Positions 55,550 through 63,778 of a stretch of 64,000 nt of DNA are shown here, in pieces. The stretch lies in contig CALVAK010000005.1 in NCBI GenBank assembly GCA_944325525.1, positions 1 through 64,000 of the forward strand, given 5' to 3'. Each line of letters begins with the position of its first letter. Within the stretch, counting starts at the first letter, position 1. The notes below the pieces were generated by a model. That model was not told where the DNA came from, made no database searches, and saw only the letters and a program-made list of their open reading frames with translations. The translations under genes were made by a program, and so were the position numbers. The DNA is from Candidatus Gastranaerophilales bacterium (GTDB taxonomy: Bacteria; Cyanobacteriota; Vampirovibrionia; Gastranaerophilales; Gastranaerophilaceae).

Positions 55550-56270
55550 TAAAATTATTAAGAAAATCGAACAATTTGCTCCGTTAGATACAATGCAAAA
55601 CTGGGATAATTCAGGCTGGCAGATAAATCTAAAAACAACAGAAACAAATAGAATTCTGCTAGCTCTTGATGTAACAATGGAAACAGTTAATGAAGCAATT
55701 AAAAAAAACTGCGACCTTATTTTGTCACATCATCCCGTTTTTTTTACACCGGTAAAAGTTATTGATAAACCATTTATAATTAAAGCCATTCAAAATAATA
55801 TACAAATTTATTCTGCACATACAAATCTTGATATTGCACAAAACGGTGTCTGTGAACATCTTGCTGAAAAATGCGGTTTTAAAACTTTAGATACTGCTTT
55901 TGAATTTATTAAATATAAAAAATTAAACAAAGAAGAAGATTTTTCAAAACTTATTGATAAATTAAAAAAAATTTTTAATATTCCGAATATAAGAGTAGTA
56001 AATAGTAAAAGAAAAACATACAGTTCAATAGCATTTTGCTCGGGAAGCGGTGCAGGATATATTCCCGATTTAGAAAAAATAGGAATTGATGTTTTTATTA
56101 CCGGTGATATAAAACACCATCAGGCATTAGATTCCGGCAATATGTCAATAATTGATCTGGGGCATTTTCAAAGTGAAAAATTTGTAGTTGAAATTTTTGA
56201 AAATATCCTGAAAAATGAAGATGTTGAACTTATAAAAGCAAAAGAAAAACCGGCATGGGAGTTAGTATAA
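55536..56270 (+). CDS. Nif3-like dinuclear metal centre protein (YqfO/YbgI family)
   Basis: This 244-residue protein contains the metal ligands of the NIF3 family: LILSHHPVFF (His pair), SAHTNLDIAQNGV, and GDIKHHQALD and IDLGHFQSEKFV near the C-terminus. It resembles GTP cyclohydrolase I type 2 homologues, but the cellular function is unsettled. It lies between coaBC and a small exported protein. Confidence 0.93.
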   Translation: MAKISKIIKKIEQFAPLDTMQNWDNSGWQINLKTTETNRILLALDVTMETVNEAIKKNCDLILSHHPVFFTPVKVIDKPFIIKAIQNNIQIYSAHTNLDIAQNGVCEHLAEKCGFKTLDTAFEFIKYKKLNKEEDFSKLIDKLKKIFNIPNIRVVNSKRKTYSSIAFCSGSGAGYIPDLEKIGIDVFITGDIKHHQALDSGNMSIIDLGHFQSEKFVVEIFENILKNEDVELIKAKEKPAWELV

Positions 56271-56797
56271 TGAAAAAAATTTTATTTTTATTATTAAGTA
56301 TTTTTTTAATGCAAAATTATTGTTTAGCAAAAGATACAGTACAATTCGATTTTCCTAACAATGGATGGCATCAGGTCGAAAGTCCTGACGGACTTAAAAG
56401 TAAAAAATGTTTTGTTCCTTATAATCAATCTTCAGAAAATTATACGGAAATGATTGTATTTTCCGAAAGAATATTAAAAAATAAAGGGATTAGTCCCATG
56501 GTAATTTTACACAAACAATTAGGTAAAGACAGAAATAATTACATGGATATTGCACCTGAATATGTAAAACAGGATATGAATGATTCTATACTTATATGGT
56601 GCAGCAAAAGTAAGTCCATTTGTTCAATAGAAAGAGCATTTCTAGGTAATGAAGGAGTTATCCTTGTAACATATATAAATAAAATGCCTCATTATTCACA
56701 AAATCTTCTTACAAACTGGGTTAATATAATCGGCAGTGTAAAACTATATTCACCAGATAATTCAAAAGAAAAACCATTAAATTTAATTGAACTTTAA
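56270..56797 (+). CDS. Small exported hypothetical protein
   Basis: I use the ATG at 56270, which overlaps the preceding stop (TAATG) with GGGAG upstream; the open frame reaches 56255. The 175 residues start with a clear Sec signal (KKILFLLLSIFLMQNYCLA, cleavage near residue 20). The mature part has alternating hydrophobic strands (VQFDFPNNGWHQVES, EMIVFSERILKNKG) and I do not recognise it. It is expected in the periplasm. Confidence 0.7.
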   Translation: MKKILFLLLSIFLMQNYCLAKDTVQFDFPNNGWHQVESPDGLKSKKCFVPYNQSSENYTEMIVFSERILKNKGISPMVILHKQLGKDRNNYMDIAPEYVKQDMNDSILIWCSKSKSICSIERAFLGNEGVILVTYINKMPHYSQNLLTNWVNIIGSVKLYSPDNSKEKPLNLIEL

Positions 56798-56798
56798 A

Positions 56799-57338
56799 AT
56801 GCAGATTACAGGCGGAAAATATAATTCGAGAAAAATAAAAACACCTGACTTTGAAAATATAAAACCAACTTTATCAAAAACAAGACAGGGAATTTTTAAT
56901 GTTTTAAATTCATATATAAATTTTGAAGATAAAGTTTTTATTGATATGTTTTCAGGAAGTGGAATAATGGCTCTTGAAGCAGCTTCAAGGGGGTTCAGAG
57001 TATTTGTTTTTGAAAAAGATAAAAAAACCGCACTGGCAATAAAAGAAAATTTTAAAAGTTTTAATTTAGAATATAATTTATATTTTGGAGATGCAATTAA
57101 AAATATAATTAAAATACCAGTAAAATCCGATGTAATATTTATTGACCCGCCCTATGATTCAGACCTGTATGAGAAAGCTATTCATACTATAAAAAAAGAA
57201 AATATTCTTAATAAAAACGGTATTATAATTCTTGAACATCCCGTATCAAAGAATATAAATACAGATTTTCTTGAAACTATAAAAATAAAAACTTACGGAA
57301 ATAAACAAATTACATTTTTAACTAATCAAGAGGAATAA
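56799..57338 (+). CDS. rsmD: 16S rRNA (guanine966-N2)-methyltransferase
   Basis: I use the ATG at 56799 (MQITGGKYNSRKIKTP). A TTG at 56787 would add four residues. The 179 residues have RsmD signatures: KPTLSKTRQGIFNVL, FIDMFSGSGIMALEAASRG (SAM site) and VIFIDPPYDSDLYE (catalytic DPPY). It methylates G966 of 16S rRNA. Its end overlaps the convergent LysM gene by 17 bp. Confidence 0.93.
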   Translation: MQITGGKYNSRKIKTPDFENIKPTLSKTRQGIFNVLNSYINFEDKVFIDMFSGSGIMALEAASRGFRVFVFEKDKKTALAIKENFKSFNLEYNLYFGDAIKNIIKIPVKSDVIFIDPPYDSDLYEKAIHTIKKENILNKNGIIILEHPVSKNINTDFLETIKIKTYGNKQITFLTNQEE

Positions 57339-57912
57339 TGAGTTTTTGACCTATTGAAAGTTTATTTTCATTAGTAAGATTATTTGCCTGTTTTATTTTA
57401 TCAACTTTAGATAAATCATACTTTCCATAAAAACGATATACAATAGAACTCATTGAATCTCCGCTTTTAACAGTATAAGTTTCCACTTTTGGTATTTCTG
57501 TTTCTTCTTGAACAGATGTTGAGGCAACAGCAGGAATAACTTCAACTTGAGAAGTTATTTGAGGAAGTTTGCTTTTTCTTGAAATTTTCTTTTCAAATTT
57601 CGGTTGTCCTAACGAAGCTGTCCTGTTATCTGAAGATATATTTGAACCTATACTTAATATCGCATTCATCAAAAACATGCATAATGCACCGGCAACAAAA
57701 CCTGTTAAAAGGTATACACCGGGCGATTTTTCCTCTTTTGGATTAATTTTAAAATTTTGCCATAAAAGATCCAGTTCTTTTTGTTTCCCGGGTCTTTTAT
57801 AAGCCTTGGGGGTATTATCAAAAAGGTTATCTTCTTTTTGATTTTTTATTTCAGATAAAAAAGCAACCTTTTCGCCTGAAAGATTTGACCTGTATATTGA
57901 TGAGTTTCTCAT
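57322..57912 (-). CDS. Membrane-anchored LysM protein
   Basis: In this 196-residue protein residues ~1-65 are cytoplasmic and basic. A membrane segment comes near 68-90 (VYLLTGFVAGALCMFLMNAIL), then a Ser/Val-rich linker. The C-terminal LysM domain (YTVKSGDSMSSIVYRFYG, then NLTNENKLSIGQKLIIP) probably binds peptidoglycan in the periplasm. It may tether the wall to the membrane. It overlaps rsmD tail to tail. Confidence 0.85.
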   Translation of the reverse strand: MRNSSIYRSNLSGEKVAFLSEIKNQKEDNLFDNTPKAYKRPGKQKELDLLWQNFKINPKEEKSPGVYLLTGFVAGALCMFLMNAILSIGSNISSDNRTASLGQPKFEKKISRKSKLPQITSQVEVIPAVASTSVQEETEIPKVETYTVKSGDSMSSIVYRFYGKYDLSKVDKIKQANNLTNENKLSIGQKLIIPLD

Positions 57913-58030
57913 ATATTTCCAATCCTTTCCCCAATCTTTCTTTCCTCAATTATATGATAATTTAATAAATACAAATAAGTCAAGGATTTCGGGCATTTTA
58001 TTACAATAAGATACATTTATAACTTAAACA

Positions 58031-58059
58031 AAAAACGGGCTTTAAAAAACCCGTTTTTT
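58031..58059. terminator. Terminator hairpin downstream of the HEAT-like gene
   Basis: AAAAACGGG and CCCGTTTTT arms enclose an AT-rich loop 24 bp past the stop of the minus-strand gene at 58083. Confidence 0.75.
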
Positions 58060-58082
58060 ATATTTGATACTTTTTTAATTTA

Positions 58083-58376
58083 TTAAGCAGCTGCACCTTT
58101 TATTTCAGTTATCAAATAATTTGCTATCCATTCAAAATCACTGTTTGATTTTGCTGCTTTTTTTAAATAATCTATAGAAGATTCACCAATTCTTATTAAA
58201 ACCATTGCAACTATGCCTCTTGTTCTTCCTTTAACTACTTGAAGTGAATCAACAAGAGAAGGTACTGCTTCTTTTCCTATATTTACAAGCTCATTTTCTA
58301 TTTCGTTTTTTACGTTATTATCTGCATTTTCTAATTTATTTAAATATTCATCTATCGGTAACAATACTGTATTCAT
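58083..58376 (-). CDS. Small HEAT-repeat-like protein
   Basis: This 97-residue helical protein contains one clear and one partial HEAT-type repeat (ELVNIGKEAVPSLVDSLQ, AMVLIRIGESSIDYLKKAA). It has no membrane segment. Such single-repeat proteins often mediate protein contacts, and no specific function is visible. It lies divergent from the hypothetical gene at 58693. The 316-bp gap between them holds a TATAAT at 58634-58639 but no other gene that I can see. Confidence 0.75.
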   Translation of the reverse strand: MNTVLLPIDEYLNKLENADNNVKNEIENELVNIGKEAVPSLVDSLQVVKGRTRGIVAMVLIRIGESSIDYLKKAAKSNSDFEWIANYLITEIKGAAA

Positions 58377-58692
58377 TCTGTTTGCCTCTTTTATTTCTTA
58401 AAACTTCCGATTTTATTATAAATCAAAAAATTTAAAATCCGATTTTTTTAATATAATCTTTATATCAAGGTTAAAATTCAATAATAACAAGCTTTTTAAT
58501 TGTATTATTAATAATCATTTTTATTAAAATTTTTATATGATAAAAAATAGCCTGATTATACAGTTACAATATTATACCTTGGTATGTTTTATTAGTTTTA
58601 AAATAATTTTAAACTTAATATATCCGCAAGTAATATAATCTTGGGTTATATGGGAGTGTGTAAAAAATAAAAGTTATTACGGGGTATAGAAA

Positions 58693-59001
58693 ATGCTAGT
58701 TGAAAAATATATTAACGGATTAAACCAGAGAAGTCAGATTGAATTTAAAAATATATCAAAAGATATTATTCCGTGGCTTGAAAATACTGCTTTGGAAAAT
58801 AACTGTCTGATTGATAAAAAAGAATGGAAAAGCAAATATAACAGTTATGTTATTTATGATTATGAACCCTTTTGCTCTGACGGATTTGAAATTAATATAA
58901 CTATTTCTTCTCATGATGTTAATTATTTATATTTTCTTAAATTTTTATATGACAACAAAATTAATACAATAGAATATTTAAACAATTGTATCAATAACTA
59001 A
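58693..59001 (+). CDS. Hypothetical protein (102 aa)
   Basis: I do not recognise this gene. The product has helical N-terminal residues (VEKYINGLNQRSQIEFKNI) and a beta-rich second half (YNSYVIYDYEP, FEINITISSHDVNYLY). It is soluble in appearance. The start has GGGG 8 bp upstream and a TATAAT 53 bp upstream. It is short, but composition and upstream signals favour a real gene. Confidence 0.55.
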   Translation: MLVEKYINGLNQRSQIEFKNISKDIIPWLENTALENNCLIDKKEWKSKYNSYVIYDYEPFCSDGFEINITISSHDVNYLYFLKFLYDNKINTIEYLNNCINN

Positions 59002-59068
59002 TCATATGTATTATTGTAAATTTCAATACAAAAAACTATAATAGACTAAAAAGAAAGGAAGCAATCAC

Positions 59069-59665
59069 ATGGAAGAAAACAATAATAATGAAAATGAACA
59101 AAACAAAAAAAATATATGTTTTGAAAATCATTGTTGGAAAAAATGTTTGGGAATGCTTGTTGCAGCATTTTTAGGCGGTTTTCTGGCTTTTTATTTTGTT
59201 GCCGATCAAATGATGTATAAATATCATCATCATTATTTTAATCCTAAAAAGTTTGAAAAAAGAATGTTTGATGATTTTGAAAAATCATATAAAAATGATT
59301 TAAAATATTTTGATGATATGTTTAAAAAACATGCAAGACTGCCAAAAATAAAAAATGATGATTTAGTTATGCCGTTTTTTATGATGGATTCCGTTAAAAT
59401 TAAAACTGAATTTGAAGATAATTCTTTTAATATAATAATAGGTCTTAAACCTTTTCAATATGATGAAAATAAAATTAATTATAATGTAGAAGGAAGAAAA
59501 TTAACAGTTTTTGGAGAATCTACTGTTAAAGATAATGAAACCGAACAAGATATTGCATTTTCTCAAGATTTTATTCTTCCTCATAATGCTGACATAACTA
59601 ATATTAAAAAGGAAAAAGACGGAAAAAAATTAATTATTTCAGTACCTTTAAAAGATAAAGAATAA
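59069..59665 (+). CDS. Membrane-anchored Hsp20/alpha-crystallin-like protein
   Basis: In this 198-residue protein one membrane segment lies near residues 28-48 (CLGMLVAAFLGGFLAFYFVA). A charged, His-rich stretch and an amphipathic helix follow. Residues ~115-195 match the alpha-crystallin beta-sandwich pattern (IIIGLKPFQYDENKINYNVEG, then RKLTVFGES, FSQDFILPHNADI and KKLIISVPL). It may act as a holdase at the membrane. Small Hsps are normally soluble, so the anchor is unusual. An AGAAAGGA site precedes the ATG, and a very strong terminator follows. Confidence 0.72.
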   Translation: MEENNNNENEQNKKNICFENHCWKKCLGMLVAAFLGGFLAFYFVADQMMYKYHHHYFNPKKFEKRMFDDFEKSYKNDLKYFDDMFKKHARLPKIKNDDLVMPFFMMDSVKIKTEFEDNSFNIIIGLKPFQYDENKINYNVEGRKLTVFGESTVKDNETEQDIAFSQDFILPHNADITNIKKEKDGKKLIISVPLKDKE

Positions 59666-59707
59666 AGAATAAAAAAAGAAGGCTTTTTGCCTTCTTTTTT
59701 TATTCTT
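59665..59707. terminator. Bidirectional terminator between the Hsp20-like gene and pgk
   Basis: Two perfect 19-bp arms (59665-59683 and 59689-59707) with core AGAAGGC/GCCTTCT enclose a T5 loop, and A/T runs on both sides serve both strands. Confidence 0.9.
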
Positions 59708-59720
59708 AATAACAGATAAA

Positions 59721-60917
59721 TTATTTATCATCCAAAGCAGCAACACCGGGTAATATTTTTCCTTCGATAAATTCAAGCGAAGCACCGCCACCTGTTGAAA
59801 CGTGTGTAAAATCATCAGCTTTAAAGAATTTCTTAGCTGCACTTACAGAATCTCCACCGCCTATAACAGAAGTTGCACCGTTTTTTGTTGCATCAACAAC
59901 AGCTTGCAGTACTGCTTTTGTACCTTCAGCAAATTTCGGATTTTCAAATGCACCGACAGGTCCATTCATTAATATAGTTTTTGAAGATTTTATTACATCC
60001 GCAAAAGCTTTTCTTGATTCATAACCTGCATCAACTCCTTCAAACCCGTCAGGAATTTCATTGATATTAACAAATTTATTTGTTCCGTTTCCTGAAAAAT
60101 CATCAGTAACAAGAACATCTGTTGCCATAACAAGTTTCACTCCTTTATCTGCAGCTTTTTTCTCAATAGCTTTTGCAACATCAAGCTGGTCATCTTCACA
60201 AATGGAATTACCTATTTTACCGCCGTTTGCTTTAACAAATGTATATGCCATGCCTCCACCGATAATCAAGTTATCAACTTTATCTATTAAATTTTCAAGT
60301 ACACCTATTTTAGATGAAACCTTTGCTCCACCTACTATTGCAGTAAAAGGTCTTGTAGGATTATCAAGAGCTTGAGATAAACATCTCAATTCTTTTTCCA
60401 TTAATAAACCTGATACAGCAGGTTTTAAAACTTTAGCAAGTTTAGCAGTTGAAGTATGATTTCTGTGTGCTGCACCAAATGCATCATTTACATAAAAATC
60501 ACCTAATTTTGCAAGTTCATTTGCAAAAGTCATATCATCATCTTTTGCTTCTTCTGCTTTGTAAAATCTTATATTTTCTAGAAGTGCAACCTGTCCATCT
60601 TTTAATTCAGCAACCATTTTAGGAGCATCTTCAACATCCGGAATAAACATAACTTCTTCGCCTAATACTTTTGATAAATATTTAGCAACAGGAGCTAATG
60701 TAAATTCAAGATTCTTTTCACCTTTCGGTCTTCCTAAATGTGCCATTAATATAATTTTTGCACCTTTTTCTTTTAAATAATTCAAAGTAGGTAATATAGC
60801 TTGAATTCTTGTATCATCTGTAACATTTTTATTTGCATCTAAAGGAACATTAATATCAACTCTTACAAGAGCTTTTTTTCCTTTAATATCTGTTAAATCT
60901 TTAATGGATTTTTTCAT
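59721..60917 (-). CDS. pgk: Phosphoglycerate kinase
   Basis: This 398-residue glycolytic enzyme has VRVDINVPLDANKNVTDDTRI at its N-terminus, MAHLGRPKGEKN, and NDAFGAAHRNHTS. VGGAKVSSKIGVLENL and NGPVGAFENPKFAEGT follow, then GGGDSVSAAKKF. It makes ATP from 1,3-bisphosphoglycerate. Downstream of thrB with a 12-bp gap, it is the third gene of the dnaN-thrB-pgk set. Confidence 0.98.
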   Translation of the reverse strand: MKKSIKDLTDIKGKKALVRVDINVPLDANKNVTDDTRIQAILPTLNYLKEKGAKIILMAHLGRPKGEKNLEFTLAPVAKYLSKVLGEEVMFIPDVEDAPKMVAELKDGQVALLENIRFYKAEEAKDDDMTFANELAKLGDFYVNDAFGAAHRNHTSTAKLAKVLKPAVSGLLMEKELRCLSQALDNPTRPFTAIVGGAKVSSKIGVLENLIDKVDNLIIGGGMAYTFVKANGGKIGNSICEDDQLDVAKAIEKKAADKGVKLVMATDVLVTDDFSGNGTNKFVNINEIPDGFEGVDAGYESRKAFADVIKSSKTILMNGPVGAFENPKFAEGTKAVLQAVVDATKNGATSVIGGGDSVSAAKKFFKADDFTHVSTGGGASLEFIEGKILPGVAALDDK

Positions 60918-60929
60918 TTTACTCCTCCT

Positions 60930-61856
60930 TTATAATATTTTTGTACCTTCATTTTCTATATTAAATGTTCTAATATCGCAATTAACATTAAAATCTTCAA
61001 AAATCTTTTTTACATCATTTTGAACTTTTTCAAATCCATCATTTTTTGAAATAACAAGAATAGTAGGTCCTGCACCTGAAATTACACAACCTAAAATATC
61101 ATCTTTATTTTCTAAAAACTCATTTAATTCTTTAAAACCTTTAATTAAACCTTCTCTATATGGCTGATGAATTCTATCTTTTAATGATTTTTTCATTAAT
61201 TCGCTGTCTTTTCTATAAACTGCATCAATGAGCATTGCACATTTTCTTATGTTATATGCAGCATCTTGAATTTTTATTTTTTCAGGAAGCACCGATCTTG
61301 CAATTCTTGTATCAAGTTCATAGTCAGGAATCAAAACAGTTAATTTCCAATCACAGGGCCAATCAATTTTAGAATAAGTAACACTTCCGTCTTCTTCAAG
61401 AGAAGCAAGACAAAAACCTCCAAACATTGCAGGAGCTATATTATCTGGATGACCTTCAACTTCAGATGCTATAGATAATAAAGCAGCATTATCCGCAGGT
61501 CTTCCAAGTAATTCATTTGCAGCAACAAGTCCGCCTATTATAACTGAAGCACTGCTTCCTAACCCTCTTGTAACAGGTATATTTGTTTTTATTGTTATTT
61601 TTATATCATTTACACTCTGTCCTATAAAATTATATAAAAGTTCTATTGCTTTATAAACTATGTTATTTTTATCCTTAGGAATTGATAAAATATCATAAGT
61701 TTCATTTTCATCTATTATATTAATTTCTATACCACTCCCGGGCATAACAGTTTCTTCAACCGTAACTTCATTATACAAAGGAAGTGCAAGCCCCAAACAA
61801 TCAAAACCGGGTCCTAAATTTGCTGTTGTAGCGGGAACTTTTACACTGACTTTCAT
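60930..61856 (-). CDS. thrB: Homoserine kinase
   Basis: This 308-residue GHMP kinase has VPATTANLGPGFDCLGLAL, the ATP loop TRGLGSSASVIIGGL, EGHPDNIAPAMFGG and VISGAGPTILVIS, which fit ThrB. It phosphorylates homoserine in threonine synthesis. It sits between dnaN and pgk with short gaps of 12 bp each. Confidence 0.96.
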   Translation of the reverse strand: MKVSVKVPATTANLGPGFDCLGLALPLYNEVTVEETVMPGSGIEINIIDENETYDILSIPKDKNNIVYKAIELLYNFIGQSVNDIKITIKTNIPVTRGLGSSASVIIGGLVAANELLGRPADNAALLSIASEVEGHPDNIAPAMFGGFCLASLEEDGSVTYSKIDWPCDWKLTVLIPDYELDTRIARSVLPEKIKIQDAAYNIRKCAMLIDAVYRKDSELMKKSLKDRIHQPYREGLIKGFKELNEFLENKDDILGCVISGAGPTILVISKNDGFEKVQNDVKKIFEDFNVNCDIRTFNIENEGTKIL

Positions 61857-61868
61857 ATATTTTACCTT

Positions 61869-62984
61869 TTATCTTATTTGTATAGGCATTATTAAACAAA
61901 TATAATTTTCTTCACTGTCTGGTTTAAATACAGTTGCTGATAAGCTTCCGTTTAAACCTATATTTACATTGTCTGAATACATTGTTTTAACAGAATCTAA
62001 AACATACTTATAATTAAATGCTATAGCAAGATCTTCACCTGAATAATTACATTCTATTATATCCTCTGAATTACCTGAATTAGGTGTCTCTGCTTTTAGT
62101 GTTAATTTATTATCAGCAAACATAAATTTTACTATACTTGTTCTGTCATTGACCATTGTTGACACTCTGTCTAATGCTGAAATTAATTCTTCTCTTGATA
62201 TTAAAGCATTATTTGAAGTGGATTTAGGTATCAATTGTTCGTAAGGAGGGTATTCTCCTTCTATTAATCTTGAATTTATTGAAAAACTCATTGTTTTTAG
62301 TATTAATTTTGATTTATCGACAATTAAAATAACTTTTTCTTCATTAATAAAAGAACAAATTCTTACAAATTCATTCAAAGTCTTTGAAGGAATAACTATT
62401 TTAGCAGATTTATTATCTTTGTTTTTAATTAATTCAATTATTCTGGTAAGTCTATTTCCGTCAGTTGCTGCCATTTCAAGTTTATTTTCTTTAATAAGAC
62501 AAAAAACACCTGAAATTACATTTCTATTTTCATAATTTGCAGCAGCATAAACTGTATTTTTTATTGATTTTAATAAAGGTTCTAATTCTATTTCTATTTC
62601 AGTACCGTTTTCAATTTCATTATCCAAAACAGGAAACTCTTGGGCTGATATACCTATAATTTCAAATTTAGAATTTCCGCATTTTATGCTTACAACATTA
62701 GTATCTTCATTTAGAGAAAATTCAACCGGTTTATCCGGAAGTTTAGCTGCTATTTCAAGTAGTTTTTTAGCAGGAAGTGTTATTTTACCTTCTTTTTTTA
62801 CCGCTACTGTTGTTCTGGCTTTTACTGAAATTTCTAAATCAGTTGCACTTAAATTTAAAACATTATTTTCAGCTTCAAAAAGAACATTTGCCAGAACAGG
62901 CTGAACATTTCCTCTTTGTGCAGTTACTTTTTCCACTATTTTCAGCTTATTAAGCAAAGATTCTTTGTCTATTGTAAAAAACAT
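61869..62984 (-). CDS. dnaN: DNA polymerase III beta subunit (sliding clamp)
   Basis: This 371-residue protein has three clamp domains. Recognisable parts are EKVTAQRGNVQPVLANVLFEA, SATDLEISVKARTTV, LPAKKLLEIAAKLPD, AATDGNRLTRI and the C-terminal YICLIMPIQIR. The clamp holds the polymerase on DNA. The AT-rich, gene-free stretch upstream (62985-63399) is a candidate origin region. Confidence 0.97.
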   Translation of the reverse strand: MFFTIDKESLLNKLKIVEKVTAQRGNVQPVLANVLFEAENNVLNLSATDLEISVKARTTVAVKKEGKITLPAKKLLEIAAKLPDKPVEFSLNEDTNVVSIKCGNSKFEIIGISAQEFPVLDNEIENGTEIEIELEPLLKSIKNTVYAAANYENRNVISGVFCLIKENKLEMAATDGNRLTRIIELIKNKDNKSAKIVIPSKTLNEFVRICSFINEEKVILIVDKSKLILKTMSFSINSRLIEGEYPPYEQLIPKSTSNNALISREELISALDRVSTMVNDRTSIVKFMFADNKLTLKAETPNSGNSEDIIECNYSGEDLAIAFNYKYVLDSVKTMYSDNVNIGLNGSLSATVFKPDSEENYICLIMPIQIR

Positions 62985-63399
62985 ATTTATCCTCTATTAC
63001 AGTTGTGCACTATTTTATTATATAAGAAAAATAAAAAATTGATTAAATATTATTTTTTTTAAAGGCAAACTCTTTTGGTTTTATTATTTACTTATATATT
63101 TATATATAAATATTAAAAGTAGTAATAAGTATGTTTTTTTACTGTATAAAAACTTATGTAATATATATTTTTATTGACTTTTAAGCCTGTATAAATCTTG
63201 TAGAATTTTATTTTAAAATTGTTTATTAAATGTTCATAAATAAATTTTTGTTTTTTATAATTTAAATTTAAATAAAGTTTTTGAATTTTAATTATAATTT
63301 TAAACAAGTTTATAAATACTTTTCTACAGGTTTTCTACATTTATATTTAATATTTTTTTGTAAATTTTTGATACAAAAAAAGCATGCAAACATGCTATT
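62985..63399. other. AT-rich gene-free region upstream of dnaN; candidate oriC
   Basis: These 415 bp carry no plausible gene (one 64-codon frame looks random). Two direct TTTTCTACA 9-mers lie 11 bp apart (63320-63328 and 63331-63339), and a reversed relative ATTCTACAA lies at 63198-63206. They differ by one base from TTTTCCACA, which I recall as a cyanobacterial DnaA box. With dnaN beside it and long AT runs, a replication origin is possible. dnaA is not visible, so confidence is low. Confidence 0.35.
63375..63396 (-). terminator. Terminator of the 63400-63708 gene
   Basis: On the minus strand AGCATG-TTTG-CATGCT is followed by T7, starting 4 bp after the stop codon. Confidence 0.75.
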
Positions 63400-63708
63400 T
63401 TATTGTTTTTTATCTCTTTTAAAATTTGTACTTTTTTTGTCATGTAAAAATTTTGCAAATTTATATTGTTCAAAACTTAATGAAAAATTATAAAGTGCAT
63501 TTAAAAGAGTTCTTCCTGTTTCACTTTTAGCTATTATTAAAGTTTTTCCGTTATTATTTTCTGCGTAGTAAAGTTCTGTTTTTATAATGTTGTCAACTTT
63601 ATTAAGTGATGGTTTTTTAAGTCTTTCTATTAACCATTCATTTAATAAATTAACTGAATTTTTATCTTTATTTTCCTTTAAATATTTTGAAAATTCTTTT
63701 AGTATCAT
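63400..63708 (-). CDS. Hypothetical basic protein (102 aa)
   Basis: I do not recognise this protein. Its length is short and it is lysine-rich: helical N-terminal half (FSKYLKENKDKNSVNLLNEWL), central ELYYAENNNGKTLIIAKSE that could be a beta hairpin, and a basic C-terminus (KSTNFKRDKKQ). There is no membrane segment. The ATG has no clear ribosome site. A good terminator behind it supports transcription. It is divergent from the spermidine-synthase-like gene. Confidence 0.6.
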   Translation of the reverse strand: MILKEFSKYLKENKDKNSVNLLNEWLIERLKKPSLNKVDNIIKTELYYAENNNGKTLIIAKSETGRTLLNALYNFSLSFEQYKFAKFLHDKKSTNFKRDKKQ

Positions 63709-63778
63709 ATTTTTTTATATTAAAAAGTTTATTTTATAATTACCTTTAATTTTTGTATTATGCAATTATAATTATAAT

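Noticed and set aside
63113-63307. 64-codon frame in the dnaN upstream gap
   Set aside because: Composition (Lys, Tyr, Ile, Phe only) is that of random AT-rich DNA and there is no ribosome site.
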